Part shown: in pieces, positions 14,161-26,660 of the stretch
How positions within the stretch are numbered: position 1 is the first letter of the stretch
How the letters are laid out: every line of letters begins with the position of its first letter
Source: Acanthornis magna
Taxonomy: Eukaryota > Chordata > Aves > Passeriformes > Acanthizidae
Direction: 5' to 3'
NCBI GenBank assembly: GCA_036785705.1
Contig: JAWUZG010000136.1
Span: 1,116,001 to 1,180,000, forward strand
Length of the DNA stretch: 64,000 nucleotides
Notes under the pieces: model-generated
What the model was told of the DNA's origin: nothing
The model's database searches: none
What the model saw: the letters and a program-made list of their open reading frames with translations, nothing else
Program-made: the position numbers and the translations under genes

Positions 14161-14225
14161 TTTTTGTATAGGTTTCCTCTGCTTTTTTTTTTCCCTCTGC
14201 TTTTTTTGTATAGGTTTCCTCTGCT
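14161..14225. repeat. Direct repeat, 42-bp spacing
   Basis: The motif TGTATAGGTTTCCTCTGC occurs twice, 42 bases apart, separated by T-rich filler. It looks like replication slippage. Confidence 0.85.
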
Positions 14226-16049
14226 GTTGTGAGGAGCTGTCTAGTTTCTTACAACTGTCTTTGATTTCAAATCAAACAAAGGAAATCGAGATTTCTGCTA
14301 CGTACAGAATGGGGAGTGAAAAAGGAACGGAGGCACTTTCCTGGCTTGCGTTGAGAAATAAAAATGAGCAGAAAGAAGTCTGAAAGAGAGGTTGGATGTT
14401 ATGATGTGCAAGTGGGAAGCACGACCAGAAAAGAAGTTTAAAATACCTGTATGTTTAAAACTTGACATCAAAGTGAAAAAATCTGGAGTTAGAAGAGAGA
14501 TGAAATGTGAGCTTTTGAAGGACTTTTTATGAAAAGGGCAATAAAACTAAGATTTGTGATGTTCTTACTCTTTAGGGGCTGCCAGGGTGGCTTCCTGTCA
14601 AATACCATAAAAACAGGCTGATGAAAGACCGAGAGTAAATTCTGCTTTTTACTGTTTTCAGCATTCTCGCCTTCTCCATTACATTTTGACCAAGAGTAGT
14701 GTATCATCATAAAATTCAGACCGAATGTGAGCTTTTGGGGCTTTGTGCCTTTCTGTTCATTTCTTAGGTAAAAGAAATGGTAGTCTCAGTCAATCCCTAT
14801 CAATAATTGGCTGATATTTCCCTCTAGCTTTGGGCCAAATTTCCTTGATAACTTGTCTTTCATGTAGAATAATTCCTCATTATTACCGTTATTTCTCTGT
14901 TATTCTGTGAGACATGGGTAAATCCCTCTGAAAGAATGTCTTTATTACTAAATATTCCACTGTATACTAAATATTCTTTTCTGTATGAGGAAATTCTTCT
15001 ACCTTTGCAAGCTCTGGGTTTATAGGAAAACCTCCCTTTTCATAAGCAAACTCTTGTAGCTTTGTTTCCTGCATATATTAACAAAATGTTTGAAGATTGA
15101 AGGGAGTGAACATGCGGTGAGTCAGCTCGTGTTGAGAATAAAACCTGATACATTTGTGAATGAAATCCAGCTTTGGGAAGCGAAGCATGTAGTTTATTAT
15201 TGCTGCTTTTTGGGTTTGTTTGGGTTTTGGTTTTTTTTTAGTATATTTTTGCTTTTAACAGATGTGTGAGGAAAGTTGTAATTAGGTTCGGGAAGTGCTG
15301 TCTTATGCATTTGTAAATCTGCAAATATTGGGATGAATCGAATTTAGTGGAACTTTACTATGACTGGGAATGTCGTTCTGAGGTGGTGTGAATAATTTTT
15401 GGGGGTGCCTCCATTAACGCTATTTAAGGAGCTTTGATTCCTAAACCTAAACACAAACACGTGGATGCCTAAAAAGTTTGGAAGTGAACCGAACACTGAA
15501 AACTCAATGAAGTTCCTTGACTGTTCAGTGTTAGAACAAGTGTGGGATTTTAGCAGAATTGTGAGTTGGTCTGATGACATCTCTGGAATGCCACAGTCTG
15601 CCCAAGCCCAAGTGTGTGTTGTGCAAAGTTTTCTGCAACTCAGAAAATACTAAACGTGCTGATTACAGGGAAAGTTAATAATCAAATCTGTCCTTCTTTC
15701 TGTAATGGTAGTTGGAAGCAAAGAGGACATGGATGGTTTGATTGATCCCTGGATATTCCGTCCAGCCTCTAAGAACCAGCTGCTCATGGACTCTCTGAGT
15801 CTCAGGGCAGCAACTGGACCGTAGTTTTTAATTGAGGACAGAGATGTTATTGTTTCATATCTTCCCTCATTACTGTTCCCTTCATCTCTGGAACATCCTG
15901 TTGCAACTGGATCCACGAATGTGAGGGGAGAGGTGTTGCCTGGTGCTTTGAACCCTGATGAGTGAAGAATTTGAGGTGCATTTAAGTTCTTATGTTGTAG
16001 GAAGTGTTTTGAGTTCTCTTCACCTCGGTGCCATCTGTCTTCACACAGG

Positions 16050-16180
16050 AATCATGGAATGGTTTGGGTTGGAAGGGACCTTAAAAATCATTCAGTGCCA
16101 CCCCCTGCCATGGGCAGGGACACTTTCCCCTGTCCCAGGCTGCTCTGAGCCCTGTCCAGCCTGGCCGTGGACACTTCCAG
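16050..16180 (-). mobile_element. CR1 LINE 3' fragment
   Basis: It reads as the reverse of the CR1 end: ATCATGGAATGGTTTGGGTT, then the 'ccctgccatgggcagggacac' region, then 'ccctgtccagcctggcc'. Its 5' end (right) is joined to non-CR1 duplicated sequence rather than to random flank. Confidence 0.9.
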
Positions 16181-16210
16181 GGTTGGAACATGGCCTTGGA
16201 CACTCCAGGG

Positions 16211-16410
16211 TTGGAACATGATTTTAGTGTTATTTCTTCGCTGTGATTTCTTTAAAAATTGAATAAGGAGGTGTGTTTAGACTCCCTTCATATGGAAAGC
16301 ATTCAATGCCTCCAATCATTGAGACTCTATGGATACATCTTCTAGTTCTGCCAGACCTTTCTGCAGGTGGAAGGACACGTGGCATTAAGGATAAAGATGT
16401 GTAATGGATT
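16211..16410. repeat. 200-bp duplicated segment, copy 2, fused to a CR1
   Basis: It is the same segment as 13760-13959. On its left the CR1 at 16050-16180 runs straight into it through ACTTCCAGG. A roughly 30-base tandem doubling at 16166-16220 (two versions of GG-CC-TGGACAC-CCAGGGTTGGAACAT with small differences) marks the junction. Confidence 0.88.
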
Positions 16411-16678
16411 TATACAGTGACATGCAAGTATTTCCCCCTGCCCTCTTTTCCTGAACAAAGCTGTGCAGAGCTTTAGGTTTTCAGAGGACTCTGGGGTCAG
16501 TTGCTCACTTCAGGCCAACCATTTTAGAGCCGAATTGCTTTTCCCCATGTTTTTCCCATGTTCTCCATTTTACACAGTGGTGAAAAATGCATTTTCATCA
16601 GCTGGTTTTGCCCCTGGTCACCGAGCTTGATAAGATCTGCAATCTGAGCAGTGAGATTTATGATGGAGTGTTCTACTT

Positions 16679-16700
16679 CATTTATTTATTTATTTATTAA
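16679..16700. repeat. (TTTA)n simple repeat
   Basis: About five TTTA units, not attached to a recognised element. Confidence 0.85.
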
Positions 16701-17154
16701 AAAGAGTCACTTTACTCTTCACTGCCTTTTTTTTTTCCCCCAAAATGATGGCAGGACTTTCCAGAAAGCTTAGAATCCACTTAGATAAAGGAGTTAATTG
16801 TTTTAACAGGGAATGTAATTATATTGCAGGGACTGAAGTTCTGCAGTGAAGTAGGAGAAGCTCAGTGAGGATGAGGCAGAATTTTGTCTGAAGACAACTT
16901 TACTGAAGTGTAGTCAGGGACCACAGGAGAGCAAAACTTGGGTTTGAACAAGTTTGGGACTAAAAGTGCTGCTATTGAAAACATCTGAAACAGCGATCAT
17001 AGACATCCTGGTTCAAAGCCTTGTAGGAGGTGGGGGAAAAAGACAAATTCGCTATGGTAGTGTTTTATCTCCAAAAAAGAACTACACATACAGGGAGACA
17101 TGATTAAAAGGCAATTAAAAAGAATGCTTTGGGATCGTGTTCTTGAGAAACTTC

Positions 17155-17214
17155 ACAGAATCAGAGAATCGTTTAGGTTGGAAAAGACCTGGGAAATCAT
17201 AGAGTCCAACCATT
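17155..17214 (-). mobile_element. Short CR1-like 3' end
   Basis: ACAGAATCAGAGAATCGTTT followed by aggttggaaaagacct and agagtccaacca is the reverse of a CR1 terminus; only about 60 bases remain. Confidence 0.75.
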
Positions 17215-18921
17215 TCAAGGCAGTAAGGAAAATAAATAATATTCATTAAGACAGAACATGAGGGAAAGGCAGTGAGGACTCAGGACAGCAGTGAAAGCTA
17301 CTTTTAGATAAGAGAATATATTTTAAACAGTATCATAATGTGCAAGTATTTAATGCCCGAAACGTTTTACAGGAGGCCAAAAATAATTCTGCGAAAATGT
17401 TCAAGAGGTAAAAACCAATTACGAATCTTTTTCAAATCCTTTGGAAGCAAGAAGTGTTGCAGAGAGTTGGCAGCCAGTAGACAAGTGAGGTAGGAAAGGT
17501 GGAGGCAAAGAAGATGAGGTGCAGAAGAAAAAAGAGGGAAATTCTGTGCGTCCTTTTTGCCCGCGAAACATCCTCTGAAGGGAAGTTTCCAGAAAAGATG
17601 GCTGAGGCTGAAGTGTTAATTAAAGGTGTTTGAGAGGAAATGGATACGATGAGTAATATCATGTCACTACAATTGAATTCCTGCTAGCTCACCATGTATT
17701 CGTTTTATTGGTGTTTGGTTCCCCGTGTCTGACACAACAGCTGCCTCAGGGGTCAGGTTTCATAGCACAGTGAGCATTGATTAGTTCCTGGATTGACATT
17801 GGCTGATTTTTGCCAATTTTTATGACTACTTAGTATATTACTTCGTTTGAAAAGGTGCCAGTTTCACCTTGTTTTTGTGTTGGTTTTTTTTTTTTTTGTT
17901 TCTAAACCCTTTCATTTTCCATCATAATCCTACATGAAAACGCTTTGTATTCCACGGAGATGCCTGTAATAATTTATTTACCTGATAACCTGAAAAGTTT
18001 CATTGACTTTTTGGAGTTTATCTGGGTTCCTTTGTTTTCTTAATCTTCACAAAGATTATTTTTTCAGCGACACCGATCAAAGATTCACTATCAAGATGGC
18101 AACTGTATATGAAAAGTTCCTCTGTGGAAAAATTAATCTGATGTTAGGAAAATTGCTTTTTTGAAGGACTGGCGTTCCATTGTCACCTGTTTACTTCTCA
18201 TATTTCCTTTAGCCTGCAAATACTAATCATTTGTTAATTAATCCCATCAGAGTTTGCAGGTTTTTATGTATTTATGCAAAAAGTTACTTCATGTTTAAAT
18301 GTTAGTAAAGAAGAAAATGCATTTTCTGTCTTTCTCCTCGACTTAGGGCATTTTCAGTTCCAGTAAGAGTCAGAGTGGAGAGGAGTTTTGAAGACTGAAA
18401 ACCAGATTAGATATGTTGGTTTCCTCTCTGGTCAGAGCACATAGTGATGGTAATTGCTTGGACAGGTTGCAAACAATTCAAAATACAGCTCTGCAGTTAC
18501 TGTACCGTTTTGTCATGGATTTCCTGTTAAATATCCATATATCTGTATATTTTTTTCTGAGTTGGTATTATTCCCTTCTGTATTGCTTCTCCAGATTCTC
18601 TCAGATCCATTAGTGGGGAAATCAGTTTCCTTCTGAGAATAACAGCATAGCATCAGGGAAAGAATGTTTTAAACTCTTTAAAATGCCCTTGCACTGAACC
18701 TCGTGTAATCAATTTGGATTTTTTTTTAATGTTTAAATTTTCATTTTTTTGAGAGCAGGTAATTTTTAAAATTTTCTTAATAATTTTGAAACGGCCACTT
18801 AGAGAACATGGCAGTGCAGAACCACAAGCATCTCAGATTTATGTCATCTGATCATATGGATCTGGCTGTTACTTTTCCAGATGAATGAATTTTGAGGATT
18901 CTCAGTGAAATACCCGACACA

Positions 18922-18939
18922 GTCTCTCTCTCTCTCTCA
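18922..18939. repeat. Short (TC)n repeat
   Basis: About eight TC units within unique sequence. Confidence 0.85.
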
Positions 18940-20102
18940 CTGGAACTGTACAGCCTGTATCCATGTGTGTTTATAGATGTCTCTTGGTTCAAAAAGTACA
19001 GCTGTAGAGTGATGGATATTTAAGGATCAAGCACTGTTCTTCAGACCTTTTTATGTAAGAGATGCAGAGAAATCCCACATTTAAATGCTAATTTTTTTTT
19101 TCCCGGCTTTTCTGGATTTTTCTGAATTTTAGAGGTCAGCCAGGTTTCTTCTGGGGAGTTAGGACAAAACCAAGTCAGTTGAGTAAATTCTGTGTATTTG
19201 TCTCATACCCCACTGCTCTCTCCTTCCCAGGCGCAGAGATTTATATCGGGAAAGCCAAATATTTTCTGTCTACCATTTCCTAGAGTGCTTTCCCAAGACA
19301 AGTCCTGCTTCTGGTACAAATGGATACAATCAGGGCAGTTTCTAATCCACCACGATTCCAAATTTCTTTGAAGTCCATGGGTGTCCCGAGCATCCTCTTA
19401 CAGACTCAGCAGAGGGGATGTTTGAACAGCTTTCTCAGCATAGCAGTCTTCCCACCAGCTCCACAAAGTTGCTGCACTTTTCTGTGTTTAAAATTCATGT
19501 TCTCCCAGCTTATTAAGACTTGTTTTTCCTCTTCTTCCTCTGTGTTTGTGATTCTTTCACCTTCAGTCAGTAATAGGAAATCCTGTGCAGATTGAAAAGG
19601 CTGTAGAACCCAGATGTCAGTCATTATGCTGCAGTCTTCCTTCAAATCAGTTGTTTTCAAAGGACAAGAAAATGGTTCATTATACATATATTTAATGAAA
19701 TCACACTGCTCATTGAGTTTTTGCAGGTTTGCCTGGGGGTGGGAATAAAAACACGATCAATTTAAACATAGCATCACTTTCCGTTCAGCCTTACTGTAAA
19801 AAGGATAATAAGGTTTTCATTACAGTCTTTCCTTTTCCAGAGGTTTATATCACCTACTAATTTACTCATTATAAGAACATTACATGGAAGGTTCATGTAC
19901 TAATCAAATTCCATTTGCAGAAAAATGCTCTCCAAACAGCCTTTCCACCTGCTCCGGAAGACAGGTGGTTTGCAGAAATTGCACTGAAACTTCCAGATGC
20001 TTTGGTTGAGAGAGGAGGGAGTGTCTGATTAGGGTTCTCTGTACCGTGGTGCAACAGTTCCCTTATCTCTGTTCCCGTGTTTCATCTCGTGCCAGGACTT
20101 CT

Positions 20103-20500
20103 GCCATATGAGAAGATGCTCCAAGGGATGGAGCCCCTCTGCTCTGGAGCCAGGCTGGGAGAGCTGGGGGTGTTCACCTGGAGAGGACTCCAGGGAGACT
20201 TTCCAGCGCCTAAAAGGGCTCCAAGAGAGATGGAGATGGACTTTGGACAAGGGATGGCGTGGCAGGACACAGCGAATGGCTTCCCACTGCTAGAGGGCAG
20301 GGATGGATTGGATATTGGGAAGGAATTCTTGGTGATGAGGGTGATGGTGCCCAGAGAAGCTGTGGCTGCCCCTGGATCCCTGGAAGTGTCCAAGGCCAGG
20401 CTGGACAGGGCTTGGAGCAACCTGGGACAGTGGAAGGTGTCCCTGCCATGGCAGGGGTTGGTCTTTAAGGTCTCTTCCAACCCAGACTGTTGATTTGATG
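20103..20500 (+). mobile_element. CR1 LINE 3' fragment, about 400 bp
   Basis: It contains the ordered CR1 blocks gagcccctctgctctggagc, cagggagactttccagcgcc, gatattgggaaggaattctt, gaagctgtggctgcccctgg and cttccaacccagactg. The 218-codon minus-strand open frame across it (20082-20738) is a by-product of the repeat. Confidence 0.92.
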
Positions 20501-21963
20501 AACATCGTATCAGCACTTCCAGGTTGAATTTCTGTTTCAAAAAAAAGGCAGGAGGTGGGAAACAAGAGAACTTCACCTTGTTGTTGTAAAACAGATACGG
20601 GCAGTGATGGTTTCTGTAATGGTTTTTATGACTCTTTGTAGGGGAAAGGGAGGCTGGGGTGTCACATATTAGAGAACCTTTGATTATAAGTCTTGGGCAG
20701 CGTTCCCATTCTGTTTGTGCCAAGTGCTGTGTAAACACCTGGCAAAACCAGACTCAGCCCCTCTGTCCCAAGTGAAAGCTGGGTTTAGACAGATGGAAAT
20801 GCAGAGTTAAAATCAGTCAGGAGGTAAGGCTTGGTGACAACAACCCATCCCAGTCCCAGCCACTGCTCGGTTTCCTTCCGTGGTGCAGCCGAGTCAAGCA
20901 CTGGAGGAGGTTCAGAGAAAGCAGTGAGGAAACAGATCTTTGGAAGAGTTTCCTTGCAGGTGTGAAGCCCAGCCTCAGTGAGGGTGCACCATTACCTGTG
21001 TGACAGTTTAGTCAGCTGCTTTATGGGATGTTTGGAGCTGAACTCAATGTCCTGTTGCAGAAAGCTTATTTTCAGTAATTCCATAGCTCCAGGGCTAAGA
21101 CAAGCAGCTGCTGTTGATGATTTTCATTCTGTGCCAGCTCCTGAGCTGTGCTCTGTCATTTGTGCACAGCTGATCTGTGCTAAATTAACTTTCATTTTAG
21201 ATATACTTATTTCAAACCTGGAGTTTTTTTCTTCTTGGTTTCACCGGCTTCGTTCTGCACCTGAACAAGTCCTTGTGTGAGCAGGACTGGGAGCAGAGCC
21301 TGTGGATAGAAAGAAGTGCTAAGGAACAGGTGGATGCTGCTGAAACCATCAGTTCTGCAGGAGGGAAGGCTCATTAAACTGAAGCCCAGTGGGTGTCTGA
21401 GTGAAGTTTTGAAAAGCTTTAAAAGTGAAGGTGAGCAGAGTGATGCAGAGAGGTGATTTAGTTAGTGGAAGAAGTTTGAGAAAGCACCGACTTTACAGAA
21501 AAAGCTGAAGTACCTTTGTAGTAGTTTTGTGAGTGCATGTGATGGAATGAGATTGCTGTTAACAGAGAGTACAGACAGTGAGGTGCAGGATGATAACATC
21601 AAGAGGAGGAGGGGGAGCATAGCTCCAAGTGTATGGATGAGTCAGAATGTCATGAGAGTAATATCTTGGAAGATTTAGGTGTAGGTTGGATTGGACAACA
21701 TAAGAAGAAATCCAAAAATAATACCTGGATAACAGGACAGAGAGATAATTTCATTTTTGACTGTGAGTGAGATTCTCTAGCTACAAGGTATAGAAGCCAC
21801 GTGACTTCCTTTTTACCTCTTGTTTTGGTAGCTGCTCTAAAGCTGAGTGTCCAGACTGAATGCACCATGGCAGTTCTGTTGATTTCCATGTGACCTTTGA
21901 AACCTTCTAGTCATTCCTTTCCACACTGTTCCCACTCCCTTCAGAAGTAGTTTTCTCTTTCTT

Positions 21964-22083
21964 TTCCTTCCTTCCTTCCTTCCTTCCTTCCTTCCTTCCT
22001 TCCTTCCTTCCTTCCTTCCTTCCTTCCTTCCTTCCTTCCTTCCTTCCTTCCTTCCTTCCTTCCTTCCTTCCTTCCTTCCTTCC
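21964..22083. repeat. Perfect (TTCC)30 microsatellite
   Basis: Thirty uninterrupted TTCC units, 120 bases, lie in a 139-base pure pyrimidine run (21951-22089). The minus strand reads GGAA. Such an array is expected to be length-polymorphic. The Gly/Arg/Lys/Glu repeat frame on the minus strand is its translation, not a gene. Confidence 0.98.
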
Positions 22084-23501
22084 CTTCCTATTTTTAGTGT
22101 TCTCTTTATCCTTGTGGTGATGGCAATTTTTATCACTTTACCCATTTTTTTCTTTTTTCCTTTTTTTTTTTCTTAAATTCTTTCTTCTCTAGAAAATATG
22201 TTTGGGAAAATGTTTTGTTTCAAGCCAGCTTGAGCAGGATGAAAATCTTCTGAGAAATCTTTGCAATATCTAAACTGATTTTCTGGAGGCAGGTGGATAA
22301 TTGATTGTGTCAGGAAGATGTTTGTGCTCGTAGCAAGTACTTAAAGCATTTGATTTGATCAATACTTGTTAGTCCTGGTGGAAGAAAGGTAAAGCAGTAA
22401 AACGTAATTTGGAGTGGTTATTTTGGTCACCTGAATGTTGATGTCAGTCTTTGCAGGTTGTTCCACATTAAACTTGGACAAGCAGATATTCTTAAATCTC
22501 ACTTGTGATTTTTGCAGCAGTGAACATACTTTTATTGATTTGGGAGGGCAAATATTGGATGAATATACTCTCTATTGATACTTTGGAAAAAATGAAAATT
22601 ACTTCACAGTTTTCTAGGAGTTACCTGCAATGCTAAACATTCTTTCTGCATGGATTAAGGCTGAAGTCATAATGAAACCTCAGTTTGAATGGAGATGTAT
22701 GTAAACAGGAATTGATAATTTCAGTGTTTCACGTCAGTTGTTTATTGCTGCATTCATAGTGTTAGTCAAAAGCTGAGCAAAAATATCAATCATCATTATA
22801 TCTATTAATTTCTGCCCTCATGCTTTTGAAGAAACTCTAAATTATATATGGAAGTTGGCCCAGAAAATCATCAGGTGGAACATATTACATTAATATTTGA
22901 TATTAAACCCTCCCTCTCTCTGAATCTGGGATGGCCTAGGTATAATTTCAGGAATGATTTCACGCAGAACATGATTGTGTGATGGGAACTTAGACTCATT
23001 GCAGAAATTTAACAAAGTTAGAGGAATTTAAACGTTAAACAGGACTCAAAATGCCTCTGTAGTCAAAATTTGCCTTTTAAGAAGTTATTGGAATTTAGAA
23101 TAATTATACAAATTAGCAAATTTAAAGGAGTTAATTTTCCATTTATAGAGTAATCCAAGTATAGTCAGTCAAGCTCTTCCATGGTGAAATTGTGGTATTA
23201 AAAACTCTTCTCAAACACTTTAAAAGTCAACAGTGTGCTCATGATTTACAAAAAATAAGCAAATGACCAAAAAACTAGAGGGACAATTTGCGTAACATTG
23301 TTGTAAACTTCTCTCTTTATAAAAGAAATAATTATTGGGTTGAAAAGAACTGATGATTTGCCTAAATGCTGAATTTCCCATTTGTACAGCTAACTTTATG
23401 TGGCATGAAATCTTAAATGATTGAGAAATCTCATCTGGGACCTGTAAAGGCAAAGCTGGAATAAAAAGACAGTTTTAGAGACAGTGATTTCTTGGTTTCC
23501 T

Positions 23502-23568
23502 TCATAGAATTATAGGACTGTTAAGGTTGGTAAAGACCTCTAAGATCATTGAGCCCAACCATGGACGT
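23502..23568 (-). mobile_element. Short CR1-like 3' end
   Basis: TCATAGAATTATAGGACTG, then aaggttggtaaagacctcta and gagcccaaccat, is the reverse of a CR1 terminus. Divergent, about 65 bases. Confidence 0.75.
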
Positions 23569-24227
23569 GATGGCAAATTTATGGAGAATTTGACCTGGGA
23601 TTGGCAAAGGAAAACCCTGAGCCTGTTATTAGCTCCAAGAAATAATTGTATCAGATGTATTAATTTTTTAATTTGGAATTTAAAAAAAAAAAGTTGTTTT
23701 CCCCTCCTCTCCCCCTCTTTCGAGTTATAATAGATCCCTCTAAGCCTTTAGAGTAATAGCACTTTAATGTAGCCAGGAATTCAAACCTGCAAGTTCATTA
23801 GATAATTTCCAGTTCAGTGGCACCTGAAATTTCCTCCCATCTCTTCCTCCACCAGTTCTCTTCTGACTGAGGCTAATAACAGCTTGGTAATTTGTGCACA
23901 CCAGAACCAAATAAGAAATTAGGGGCTGCAGTTTGCAGTTCACCTGTTTAGTCCCTGTGTTTTGCTGCCACAGTTCAGGCGCCGTTTGGGGTTTGCGTGC
24001 GCCTGTGCTTGGGGTGTGCAGTGGGAGCAGCTTGGGATGTGCAGGTTTTGGGGTAGCTGGAGGGTGAAAGTGATGCTCAGGCTGCACCTGGGAAGTGGGG
24101 GCAGGAGCAGAAGCATCTACACACATCTACAAAACAGAAAAACACTTTTTTGGGGCATCTCTTAGATGCAGGAAGTTGAGGCGCTCAGATAGCGCAGCAC
24201 TGCAGTGCATAAAGAAATGTTGGTGGG

Positions 24228-24690
24228 TGATAGAATCAAAGATTGGTGTGCGTTGGAAGGGAAGGTTCAAGTTGAGTTACAGAAGATTGAAATTCCAGTA
24301 CTGTGGGCAGGGCCACCTTCCACTAGCCCAGGCTGCTCCAAGCCCTGTCCAGCCTGGCCTTGGACACTTCCAGGGATCCAGGGGCAGCCACAGCTTCTCT
24401 GGGCTGTCTGGTCTGATGCCTCCGCATCGACTTAGGAGTTTCTTCTAAAATGTAATCTAACCCTGCCCTCCTCCAGTTTAAAGCCATTCCCTGTGTCCAG
24501 TCCCTCTAGGCCCCTGTCCAGAGGCCCTCTCCAGCTCTCCTGGAGCCCTTCCAGTGCTGGATTGTCTCCCCAGAACCTTCTCCAGGCTGAACAATCCCAA
24601 CTCTCCCAGCCTTTCCCTGTAACAGAGGGGCTCCAGCCCTCGGAGCATCTTCTCGTGTGGCAAAAGAGGTGGGATGGGATGAAACACGGG
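24228..24690 (-). mobile_element. CR1 LINE 3' fragment, about 460 bp, eroded near its tail
   Basis: After a decayed tail (tgatagaatcaaagattgg, poorly matching to about 24300) it follows the reverse CR1 order: ccaccttccactagcccagg, ccctgtccagcctgg, cagcttctctggg, cccagaaccttctccaggct and ctccagccctcggagcatct. Confidence 0.9.
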
Positions 24691-26089
24691 AAGAGATGAC
24701 AGAACAAGGGAGATTTTGCCCCGTGATGTTGCTGTGGCAGCAGGACAGGCTGGACTGAGATGCCAGTGTGTAGTAATCTTGGACTATCAACCGGAATAAA
24801 AAAATAATTTCAGTTAGAGCTCTAATTAGATTTCTGAGCAGCACATCCAGCTGGTTCTACTTTAAGAAAAAGAAATGGCTTGCAATGTGTTTTTTGGTTT
24901 TTATTTATTCGGATGAAATTTTGGGCTATAGCCAAACTTGGTGTTAAATTTTGCTGTTTGGCTATGGATATGAAGGTGATGGTCTTGGAGAATGTAGATC
25001 AGAAATCTGTAAGTGATGTCACAAATTTTGTTTTCTAAGGGAAATGGATGATAGTCACATATTCTTTTTTTTTAAGTGATATCACCATTTCCTATTTTAA
25101 AAAAATATAAAAATTAAAAGTGTATATTTTCATGGGACAGCTTTTCTGAGTAATTTGCTTAATCTGCTCCTCTTTTTTTCTGTGTGTATAATTATCATCA
25201 TACCATTGCCAGCATTATTTAATTTCTGTAATTATCAGTATTAAAATGAAAAGCCTTGTTTTTTTTGTCAGGCATTTTAACCGATTTCTCCTCTGACAGA
25301 TTTCTCTTTCTTCCTTTGGTCTGTTTATCGAAAAGATTGGCAGCTCTGTAGAATATGGAGTTTATAGATGCATAGTGATTTTCATATATTAAGGAAAAAA
25401 TAATTACCACTCTTTTAGTTCTGATTATTCCTATATTATTCCAGAGTTTCAGAAACGGGATACTGGGCACGTGGTTGATGTTCCTGTGGCACATGGCTGA
25501 TGGGTGCTGGGTTCAGATTCTCTGCAGAGCAGCCTGGCACTGCAGGAGAACCTGCTCCAGAAATCCGTGCTCTTCTCCAACATGCTTTTGGGGATTTGTC
25601 CTTTCTGCTGGGTAGAAATACAGGTGTTTTATTAGGAGGTGTTTTATTAAGCTGGGAGATGCAAAAAATGGGGATTTGGAAGTCATGTGTACCTCTTTGG
25701 TAAGAGATGCTGATTTGACCATCCCTGTTCCAGTCAGTGCAGGTGCTGAGGCTGAGAGAATCTTTCTTTGAGGCAAAGTTAGAGGTTACATTTCCTACCA
25801 CATTTGTCCCTCAAGCCCAGCCCAGTTTTCAGGTCCCAAAAAATGACTTTCCCCCTAACTGAATCTGCTGACAAAGCTACCTGAAGGACATCATCCCCAC
25901 CCCCACCACGTTTGGTCGTAGAGATTTTTGTTTCAGCCTTTGGAGTTGCTGAACCTCTCACCATTGGAATCAATAGTGGATCAGTATTGATCTCTCACTA
26001 GACCGATCCTTTTCTCCTTCCCCCAGGTTCTGCTTTAGGAATTCACTGAATCATTCCTGTTCAAATCTGTCTCCTCCTTGCTTTCTGAA

Positions 26090-26660
26090 GGAGCAGTGGC
26101 CAGGGCAGGGATTGTCCCTCTGTGCTGGGCACTGGTGAGGCCAAACCTCAATGCTGTGTCCAGTTCTGGGCCACTGAGTTCAGGAAGGACATTGAGGGGC
26201 TGGAGCACATCCAGGGAAGGGAATGGAGCTGGGGAAGGGTCTGGAGCCCCAGGAGGAGCTGAGGGAGCTGGGAAAGGGCTCAGCCTGGAGAAAAGGAGGC
26301 TCAGGGGGACCTTGTGGCTCTGCACAGCTCCTGACAGGAGGGGACAGCCGGGGGGGTCGGGCTGTGCTTGCAGGGAACAGCGACAGGAGGAGAGGGAACA
26401 GCCTCAGGCTGGGCCAGGGGAGGCTCGGGTTGGACACCAGGAATAATTTCTTCATGGAAAAGTTGTTAAGCATTGGAAAGGGCTGCCCAGGGAGGTTTGG
26501 AGTCCTTATCCCTGGAGGTGCCCAAGGAATGCCCAAGGATGTGGCACTCAGTGCTCTGGGCTGGGGACAAGGTGGGGATTTGGCACAGTTCAGACTCGAT
26601 GGTCTTGGAGGGCTTTTCCAACCTGAGTAATTCTGTGATTTTTTGTGATTCCAGTGCAAA
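26090..26660 (+). mobile_element. CR1 LINE 3' fragment, about 570 bp, relatively young subfamily
   Basis: It spans ggccagggcagggattgtcc, tgtgtccagttctgggcca, aggaggctcagggggacctt, aataatttcttcatggaaaa and a double tail, attctgtgatttttt/gtgattcc. It has a 12-base internal tandem repeat (GCCCAAGGAATG/GCCCAAGGATG). It closely resembles the inverted copy at 55705-56110. Open frames inside it are not genes. Confidence 0.93.

Larger units (their letters stand above)
16411..20102. other. Unique intronic sequence
   Basis: Only small simple repeats (16679, 18922) and the 60-base CR1 end at 17155 were recognised. Confidence 0.6.
20501..26089. other. Unique intronic sequence between CR1 copies and the TTCC array
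   Basis: No gene seen. Overlapping frames near 23764-24165 and 25436-25801 lack protein character and conserved motifs. Confidence 0.55.

Noticed and set aside
20082..20738. Longest open frame in the window (218 codons, minus strand)
   Set aside because: Most of it is the antisense of the CR1 at 20103-20500, with no recognisable protein motifs.
21837..22145. Gly/Arg/Lys/Glu-repeat frame
   Set aside because: It is the translation of the GGAA strand of the TTCC microsatellite.
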